From NCBI GenBank assembly GCA_965222315.1, contig OZ244951.1, forward strand, positions 1 to 64,000: 64,000 bases of DNA, read 5' to 3'. The stretch comes from JACKII01 sp965222315 (GTDB lineage Bacteria; Pseudomonadota; Alphaproteobacteria; Bin95). Both the position numbers and the translations under genes were made by a program. The notes beneath the pieces were generated by a model. It did not search any database and had not been told where the DNA came from. It saw only the letters and a program-made list of their open reading frames with translations. Shown piece by piece: positions 58,737 to 64,000 of the stretch; within the stretch, counting starts at the first letter, position 1; the number at the start of each line of letters is the position of its first letter.

Positions 58737-59585
58737 ATGAAGAAACTCGCCCCCTACCTGCAAGCATTGCCGTTGACCGCGGTGTTTGTTCTGTTCTTTT
58801 TTCTGCCGCTTTGTCTAGTCGTGGTGATCAGCTTTTTCGATTATCAAGCCTATGACATTCTCATCCCGGATTTTGTGACGTTCAACTATGTCGACGTATT
58901 TACCTCCAACGTTACCTACGCCACCTATTGGATCACGCTGAAATTCTGCGCCATTGTCTGGGCCATTACCTCTGTGATCGGCTTCTTTGTGGCTTACTTT
59001 CTGGCGTTTCATGTGCAGAGCATGCGCATCCAGATCGCGCTGTTCCTGCTCTGCACGATTCCGTTTTGGACCAGCATCGTTATCCGCATGATTTCGTGGA
59101 TACCATTGCTCGGCCGCAACGGGCTGGTGAACGAGGGGCTGCTGGCATTGGGCATTGTCTCCGAAGCGCAGGAGTGGCTGCTCTATAGCGAGTTCGCCGT
59201 GGTCCTGGGCTACGTTCATCTCTATACGCTGTTCATGGTGGTGCCGATCTTCAACTCCATGCTGCGCATCGAAAAATCGCTGGTAGAGGCCGCTACGGAT
59301 GCTGGCGCGAGCACTTGGCAGACACTTCTGACCGTCATCCTGCCACTCTGCAAGCCCGGCATCGCCATCGGTTCAATCTTTGTGATCGCCATGGTCATGG
59401 GCGACTTCGTCACCGTCAACGTGCTGGGCGGCGGCCAGGTTGCGAGCGTCGGCAAGGCGATTTCGACGGAACTTTCCTACCTGCAATTTCCGCCCGCCGC
59501 GGCAAACTCCATGGTGTTGCTGGGTGCAGTCATCCTGATGATCTTCGCCCTGATGCGCATCGTCGATATCCGGAAGGAGCTTTAG
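58737..59585 (+). CDS. ABC permease, PotB type
   Basis: The 282-residue membrane protein has six hydrophobic segments (first ALPLTAVFVLFFFLPLCLVVV) and the EAA loop (KSLVEAATDAGASTWQTLLTVILPLCKPGIAIG). It forms the channel with the next permease. ATG 58737 gives the normal N-terminus; an upstream start adds six residues only. Confidence 0.92.
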   Translation: MKKLAPYLQALPLTAVFVLFFFLPLCLVVVISFFDYQAYDILIPDFVTFNYVDVFTSNVTYATYWITLKFCAIVWAITSVIGFFVAYFLAFHVQSMRIQIALFLLCTIPFWTSIVIRMISWIPLLGRNGLVNEGLLALGIVSEAQEWLLYSEFAVVLGYVHLYTLFMVVPIFNSMLRIEKSLVEAATDAGASTWQTLLTVILPLCKPGIAIGSIFVIAMVMGDFVTVNVLGGGQVASVGKAISTELSYLQFPPAAANSMVLLGAVILMIFALMRIVDIRKEL

Positions 59586-59587
59586 CA

Positions 59588-60445
59588 ATGGCCGCAGCAT
59601 CCGCCGCGCCGGGTAGCAGAGGCTGGAGCATCGGCCTGAAAATCCTGTTTACGGCCTTTGTCGTGTTTCTCTGGGGGCCGCTGTTCCTGGTGATCTTGCT
59701 GTCGTTTCAGGGGCCGACTGGTGGCCTGACCTTCCCGATGAACGGCGTCTCGTTCCACTGGTTTCTGCAGTTGCTGGAGCCGCAGCCTATCGGGGATATT
59801 TGGGGCTCGTTCGAGCGCTCGATCATTCTGGGCCTGCTGGTCATGGTCCTCACCGTCCTCATTTCCTTCCTGTCCGGGCTGGCGTTCCGCGCTCGGTTCA
59901 AGGGCTCGACGGTGGTGTTCTACCTGGTTATTGCCAGTATGATCATGCCAAGCGTCGTGGTGAGCCTCGGCATCGGCGCGGGCTTCGAACTGCTCGGCAT
60001 CCCGCGGACCTGGTTTACCTCAGCTCTAGGCGCACACCTGACCTGGACCTTGCCGTTCGGGCTGCTGATCATGTTCGCCGTCTTCAACCGCTTTGACCCA
60101 GCTTACGAGGCCGCGGCACGCGACCTTGGCGCAAGCGGTTTCCAGACGATCCGGCATGTGGTGCTGCCCATCGTGGCGCCGTCGCTGATTGGCGTGGCCC
60201 TGTTCGGATTCACCCTCAGCTATGACGAGATCGCGCGCACGTCCCAGTCGGTCGGGCCGCTGAACACACTGCCGTTGGAGTTGCAGGCGATGCAGACGAA
60301 CGTGACGACGCCGGTAATTTACTCACTGGGAGCGGTGACGACCTTCCTCTCGCTCGGCGTGATCGCGATAGCGCTGACCACCTCGGCGATCCTGCGCCAA
60401 CGGCACCTGCGCAAGGGCTCCGACGCTGGCAAAGGGATGGTCTGA
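59588..60445 (+). CDS. ABC permease, PotC type
   Basis: The 285-residue membrane protein follows the PotB-type permease by 2 nt. Helices include FTAFVVFLWGPLFLVILLSF, and the EAA loop reads PAYEAAARDLGASGFQTIRHVVLPIVAPSLIG. ATG 59588 is the only good start between the two genes. The racemase starts 4 nt after it. Confidence 0.92.
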   Translation: MAAASAAPGSRGWSIGLKILFTAFVVFLWGPLFLVILLSFQGPTGGLTFPMNGVSFHWFLQLLEPQPIGDIWGSFERSIILGLLVMVLTVLISFLSGLAFRARFKGSTVVFYLVIASMIMPSVVVSLGIGAGFELLGIPRTWFTSALGAHLTWTLPFGLLIMFAVFNRFDPAYEAAARDLGASGFQTIRHVVLPIVAPSLIGVALFGFTLSYDEIARTSQSVGPLNTLPLELQAMQTNVTTPVIYSLGAVTTFLSLGVIAIALTTSAILRQRHLRKGSDAGKGMV

Positions 60446-60449
60446 GGCT

Positions 60450-61175
60450 ATGCGCGTCGCGCTCATCAATCCGAACACGACGGCCAGCATGACCGCGACC
60501 TGTGTCTCCTCGGCGGAGGCCGTGAAGGCGGCGGGCACCGAGATCATCGGCCTGACCCCGCAAGACGGCCCGGCCAGTATCGAAGGCCCCTATGATGAGG
60601 CGTTCGCGCTGCCCGGCCTGATCCGCACCGCGCTGAAAGCGGAGACGGATGGCGCGGATGCCGTGGTCGTCGCCTGCTTCGACGATCCGGGCCTGGAGTC
60701 TATAAGAGCCGCCCTGCGGGTGCCGGTGGTCGGCATTGTCGAGGCGAGCATGAACGCGGCAGCCTCCATCGCTGATCGGATAGCCGTCGTGACCACTACG
60801 ACCCGCTCACTCCCGCGCATCCGGGAACTGGCGCATCGGTATGGTGTTGCGGAGCGCTGTGCGGTCCATGCTTCCAAAGTGCCCGTGCTGGCGCTGGAGA
60901 CCGGCGGTTATGACCCTGTCCGCAAGACGGCAGAGCAGGCGGTGGCAGAAGGCGCGGAAGCAATCATCCTCGGTTGCGCTGGCATGGCAGACTGGGTGGC
61001 GGCACTGCGTCGAGACCTGGGCGTGCCGGTGATTGATGGCGTCGCTGCCGCCCTTAAGCACGCCGAGGGGCTGGTCGCCCAGGGCCTGACCACGGCCAAG
61101 ACCGGTGGCTATCAATTTCCCGCCCACAAACCATTCATCGGCCAGTTTGCGGAAGACGCCTGGCCGGAAGATTGA
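60450..61175 (+). CDS. Asp/Glu/hydantoin racemase family protein
   Basis: The 241-residue product has the two cysteine motifs of this family (VVACFDDPGL near 75 and ILGCAGMADW near 175) and INPNTTASM at the start. The two Cys residues act as acid and base in racemases. It follows the transporter directly and precedes a PuuE-type allantoinase. A hydantoin or allantoin racemase role would supply the correct isomer for the allantoinase. The specific substrate is inferred. Confidence 0.85.
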   Translation: MRVALINPNTTASMTATCVSSAEAVKAAGTEIIGLTPQDGPASIEGPYDEAFALPGLIRTALKAETDGADAVVVACFDDPGLESIRAALRVPVVGIVEASMNAAASIADRIAVVTTTTRSLPRIRELAHRYGVAERCAVHASKVPVLALETGGYDPVRKTAEQAVAEGAEAIILGCAGMADWVAALRRDLGVPVIDGVAAALKHAEGLVAQGLTTAKTGGYQFPAHKPFIGQFAEDAWPED

Positions 61176-61185
61176 GGCAATCCCG

Positions 61186-62103
61186 ATGACTGACCATGCC
61201 TATCCCCGCGATCTCGTCGGCTATGGTCGCAATCCACCCGACCCGAAATGGCCAGGCGGAGCGCGTGTGGCCGTGCAGTTCGTCATCAATTACGAAGAAG
61301 GCGGCGAGAACGCGATCATTCACGGTGACCCCGCTTCCGAAGCCTTCCTCTCCGAGATCGTCGGGGCAGAGCCCTGGCCCGGCCAGCGGCACATGAGCAT
61401 GGAGTCGATTTATGAATTCGGCTCCCGCGCCGGGTTCTGGCGGCTGCGCCGGCTATTCACCGAGCGGGAAATTCCGGTGACCGTGTTCGCGGTCGGCATG
61501 GCCATGGCCCGCAACCCGGAGGCGGCGCGCGCGATGGTCGAAGCTGACTGGGAAATTGCGAGTCACGGCTACCGCTGGATTGACTACCGCAATGTGGCCG
61601 AGGAGGTCGAGAGGAAGCACATTTCGTTCGCCATGGATGCGATCCTGCAATCCTGCGGTGCGGTGCCGGTCGGCTGGTACACCGGGCGCACCAGCGAGAA
61701 CACGCGCAAGCTGATCGTTGAGCATGGCGGCTTTCTCTATGACGCCGACTCCTATGCCGACGAACTGCCCTATTGGGATCACACCCACGGCAAGCCGCAT
61801 TTGGTCGTGCCCTACACGCTGGATGCGAACGACATGCGCTTTGCGACGCCGCAGGGCTTCAATTCCGGCGAGCAGTTCTTCACCTACCTGAAGGACGCGT
61901 TCGACACGCTCTATGCCGAGGGAGAGACGGCGCCGAGGATGATGTCTATCGGCCTGCATTGCCGTTTGGCCGGCCGGCCGGGGAGGGCGGCGGCGCTGGC
62001 GCGGTTCCTGGATTATGTGCAGGAGCATAGCCAGGTTTGGCTTTGCCGCCGGGTGGATATTGCCCGTCATTGGGTTGACCATTTCCCGGCAAGCGAGACC
62101 TGA
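61186..62103 (+). CDS. puuE: Allantoinase of the PuuE (polysaccharide deacetylase-like) family
   Basis: The 305-residue product matches PuuE: RDLVGYGRNPPDPKWPGGARVAVQFVINYEEGGENA at the start, then VTVFAVGMAMARNPEAARAMV and EIASHGYRWIDYRN, the family's zinc-less deacetylase fold. PuuE opens allantoin to allantoate, part of purine breakdown. ATG 61186 is preferred, 11 nt after the racemase stop. The protein ends with the DYVQEHSQVWLCRRVDIARHW segment normal for the family. Confidence 0.92.
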   Translation: MTDHAYPRDLVGYGRNPPDPKWPGGARVAVQFVINYEEGGENAIIHGDPASEAFLSEIVGAEPWPGQRHMSMESIYEFGSRAGFWRLRRLFTEREIPVTVFAVGMAMARNPEAARAMVEADWEIASHGYRWIDYRNVAEEVERKHISFAMDAILQSCGAVPVGWYTGRTSENTRKLIVEHGGFLYDADSYADELPYWDHTHGKPHLVVPYTLDANDMRFATPQGFNSGEQFFTYLKDAFDTLYAEGETAPRMMSIGLHCRLAGRPGRAAALARFLDYVQEHSQVWLCRRVDIARHWVDHFPASET

Positions 62104-62173
62104 TCGCTCCATTCCAAAAATGGAAAAGGAGACAGCGGGCCCTTTGGGCAGACAACCGCTGGGAGCAATCGAA

Positions 62174-62190
62174 TTGGCACGGAAATTGCT
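62174..62190 (+). promoter_or_regulatory. Sigma-54 promoter
   Basis: TTGGCACGGAAATTGCT is a nearly ideal sigma-54 sequence, with GG (62176-62177) and GC (62188-62189) 10 bp apart. It lies 46 nt before the amino-acid-type binding-protein gene. No good enhancer palindrome was found upstream; TTCCA-N4-TGGAA at 62110-62123 is too close. Confidence 0.82.
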
Positions 62191-62235
62191 GCATCGGATT
62201 GGTGTTTCCCATTTCCCTTGCAGGAGTTGCCTTAC

Positions 62236-63087
62236 ATGCAGATATCGAAAACCCCATTGTTCGCGGCTGGCCTGGCGGTAAGCCTTGCTTTTGGCGGCTC
62301 GGCCGTGGCTCAGAAGAAGAGCGAGTACAATGTGGCGCTCGATGGCACGTTTGCACCGCATGCCATGCCTGACCTGAGCGGCGGAACCATTGGCTTTAAC
62401 GTTGATCTGGCTAACGAAATCGGCAAGCGGCTCGGTGTGAGAATGAACATCACCGCCGCCCAGTGGTCCGGACTGCTGCCCGCCATGCAGGCCGGCAAGT
62501 ACGACTTTATCGTGGCGCCCACCACCATCACCGAAGAGCGCGCCGAAAGTATGCTCTTCACCGAGGGGTATCTGAATACGGACTTCCTGTTTGCCGTAAA
62601 AAAGGGCACGCCTAAAATTGAGGCACTCGAGGATTTCAAGGGCAAGATTATCTCGGTAAACAAGGGCGCGATCTACGATCGATGGGTCCGTGAACTGGAG
62701 CCCACCATCGGCTGGAAGGTGCAATCCTACGGCACCCAGACCGATGCCCTGCAGGCAGTCGTCGCGGGCCGGGCATTCGCCAATGTCGCCGGGAACACGG
62801 CGGTCGCATGGGCGGTTAGCAAAGTCCCGACCCTTGAGCTTTCCTACAATTACACCACCGGCAAGCTGTTCGGCATGCCTTTCCGCGCGGATGATGTTGA
62901 GACCCGCAACATGGTCGAAGAGGTGATCGAGTGCATGAAGCTTGACGGCACCTTCGTCGAAATGAGTAAAAAATGGTTTGGCGTCGCGCCGGCTCCCGGA
63001 TCGGCTGCCGTCACGGTCAGCGCCGGCTATGGCCAACCGGGGATCAAAGGATATGACCCTACCCCGCACGTTCCCAACTGCAACTGA
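62236..63087 (+). CDS. Amino-acid-type (family 3) periplasmic binding protein
   Basis: The 283-residue product has a signal peptide (MQISKTPLFAAGLAVSLAFGGSAVA). It has the family 3 pattern: GFNVDLANEIGKRLGVRMNITAAQWSGLLPAMQAGKYDFIVA, then ITEERAESMLFTEGYL. It binds an amino acid or related compound and delivers it to the importer whose ATPase follows. ATG 62236 lies 10 nt after CAGGAG. Expression is probably from the sigma-54 promoter just upstream. Confidence 0.92.
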   Translation: MQISKTPLFAAGLAVSLAFGGSAVAQKKSEYNVALDGTFAPHAMPDLSGGTIGFNVDLANEIGKRLGVRMNITAAQWSGLLPAMQAGKYDFIVAPTTITEERAESMLFTEGYLNTDFLFAVKKGTPKIEALEDFKGKIISVNKGAIYDRWVRELEPTIGWKVQSYGTQTDALQAVVAGRAFANVAGNTAVAWAVSKVPTLELSYNYTTGKLFGMPFRADDVETRNMVEEVIECMKLDGTFVEMSKKWFGVAPAPGSAAVTVSAGYGQPGIKGYDPTPHVPNCN

Positions 63088-63120
63088 CCACCCCCCAAAA
63101 GAAAACCAGGAGAGTTGCGT

Positions 63121-63150
63121 GGAGGCTGGCCGGTCCGCCGGTCAGCCTCC
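63121..63150 (+). promoter_or_regulatory. Stable stem-loop between binding protein and ATPase genes
   Basis: A 13-bp stem (one G-U pair) with a 4-nt TCCG loop begins 33 nt after the binding-protein stop. Without a U-tract it is better read as an mRNA-stabilising stem than a terminator. It would favour high expression of the binding protein. Confidence 0.65.
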
Positions 63151-63185
63151 GATATTTCGATACTGCTGCGCAGGAAAATTGTCCG

Positions 63186-63929
63186 TTGTCGTTAAACCTC
63201 ATGTTGGATGTCCAAAATTTAGGCAAATCGTTTGGCACGCTTGAAGTACTGAAAGGTGTCGATCTTGGAGTCCAAGAGCGTGAGCTGGTGTTCATCATCG
63301 GCCCCTCCGGCTCTGGGAAAAGTACATTGTTGCGCTGCTGCAACCGGCTGGAGGAGCCGAGCCGTGGCAAAATCATTGTGGACGGCACCGAAATCACCTC
63401 CCGCAACGTCAATCTGAACAAGGTTCGCCAGCGGATCGGCATGGTGTTTCAGTCTTTCAACCTATACCCGCACATGACGGCGCTCGGGAACGTGACGCTC
63501 GCCCTACGTAAGGTGCGGAACAAGGCTAGTGCCGATGCGAGCGAGGTCGGCCGGGCCGCGTTAGCCCAGGTCGGACTGGCCGATAAGGAAGACAGCTACC
63601 CGAACCAGCTATCCGGCGGCCAGCAGCAGCGTGTCGCCATCGCCCGCGCTCTCGCGCTGGAGCCGCGGATCATGCTGTTTGACGAGCCGACCAGCGCGCT
63701 CGATCCCGAACTGGTCGGCAGTGTGCTGAAGGTCATGCGAGACATGCGCGATGCCGGAATGACGATGGTTGTGGTGAGCCACGAGCTGCAGTTTGCCCGG
63801 GAGGCTGCCGACCGGGTCGTCTTCATGGATGGCGGTGTCGTTGTAGAGGAAGGGCCGCCGGAGCAGATTTTCGGCGCGCCGAAGCATCCGCGCACCCGAG
63901 ATTTCGTCTCCCGAATCGCGAGGCATTGA
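63186..63929 (+). CDS. ABC ATPase, amino-acid (GlnQ/HisP) type
   Basis: The 247-residue product has Walker A GPSGSGKST near 40, LSGGQQQRVAIARALALEP near 140, Walker B IMLFDEPTSALDPE and the switch His in VVSHEL. The start is TTG 63186 (MSLNLML) or ATG 63201 (MLDVQNLG); neither has a strong ribosome-binding site. It pairs with the binding protein upstream and with the membrane gene that begins at 63939. Confidence 0.93.
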   Translation: MSLNLMLDVQNLGKSFGTLEVLKGVDLGVQERELVFIIGPSGSGKSTLLRCCNRLEEPSRGKIIVDGTEITSRNVNLNKVRQRIGMVFQSFNLYPHMTALGNVTLALRKVRNKASADASEVGRAALAQVGLADKEDSYPNQLSGGQQQRVAIARALALEPRIMLFDEPTSALDPELVGSVLKVMRDMRDAGMTMVVVSHELQFAREAADRVVFMDGGVVVEEGPPEQIFGAPKHPRTRDFVSRIARH

Positions 63930-63938
63930 GCGGCGCCC

Positions 63939-64000
63939 ATGGATCCGACCATTACCCCTTGGGACCGCTTCACCGACAGCTTCTTTAAGCTCTCGGTTAT
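63939..64000 (+). CDS. Start of a further gene, probably the ABC permease (partial)
   Basis: ATG 63939 opens a frame (MDPTITPWDRFTDSFFKLSV) that runs off the end of the window, 9 nt after the ATPase stop. By operon logic it should be the permease of the amino-acid-type importer. Only 20 residues are visible, so no domain can be confirmed. Confidence 0.5.
   Translation, partial: MDPTITPWDRFTDSFFKLSV

Noticed and set aside
61453..63069. A 538-residue minus-strand open frame across puuE and the binding-protein gene.
   Set aside because: Both plus-strand genes have unmistakable family motifs; the minus frame has none and crosses the sigma-54 promoter.

Overview
The window comes from an alphaproteobacterium, probably of Rhodospirillales type. 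The evidence is the 16S rRNA, the rRNA operon order 16S-tRNA-Ile-tRNA-Ala-23S-5S-tRNA-fMet, an Irr-type Fur regulator and the content of the infB operon. I do not name a genus, because the sequence alone does not let me.

Layout. (1) Positions 1-6977 hold a core translation and RNA-decay operon: the end of a YlxR-like gene, infB, rbfA, truB, rpsO and pnp, tightly packed and partly overlapping. (2) Positions 7008-13162 hold a flavin oxidoreductase with an added cysteine motif, then an iron and oxidative-stress group: irr, a near-perfect Irr box, rubrerythrin, a two-cluster Fe-S CCG-domain protein and a DUF3501 protein. An M23 cell-wall peptidase follows on the minus strand. (3) Positions 13451-19730 hold a complete rRNA operon. 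Its 23S gene carries a roughly 195-nt intervening stem in the helix-45 position.

(4) Positions 19718-47495 hold a 27.8-kb integrative mobilizable element inserted at the 3' end of tRNA-fMet, with a 14-bp direct repeat at its ends. The left end carries a large serine recombinase and a three-gene module ending in a VirD4/TraG-type coupling protein. Next come an unknown gene preceded by iteron-like repeats and a hairpin, a frameshifted pilin/PilV-like adhesin and a secreted S74 (tail-fibre type) protein. The central cargo is a seven-gene defence operon, each gene overlapping or abutting the next: half-HsdS, HsdM, RhuM, HsdS, a SIR2-like protein, HsdR and a YgjP-type metallopeptidase. The right part carries ArdC antirestriction, several AT-rich unknown genes, a MobA/VirD2 relaxase and MobC. 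No mating-pair (T4SS) genes are seen, so transfer would need a helper. In the circular form the mobilization genes at the right end would lie next to the recombinase and coupling genes at the left end.

(5) Positions 47640-47866 hold an IS110 remnant. (6) Positions 47867-64000 hold a nitrogen-scavenging region: a LysR regulator; a peptide/nickel-type ABC importer with allophanate hydrolase (atzF); a polyamine-type ABC importer with an Asp/Glu/hydantoin-type racemase and a PuuE-type allantoinase; and an amino-acid-type ABC importer running off the end of the window. Two nearly identical sigma-54 promoters precede the second and third groups, which points to nitrogen (RpoN) control.

The observations I rate highest are: the SIR2-like protein embedded in a type I restriction operon with Asn at the usual catalytic His position; the recombinase whose C-terminus is encoded by the antisense strand of the target tRNA and would change on excision; the iteron/hairpin array beside an unrecognised gene; and the paired sigma-54 promoters.
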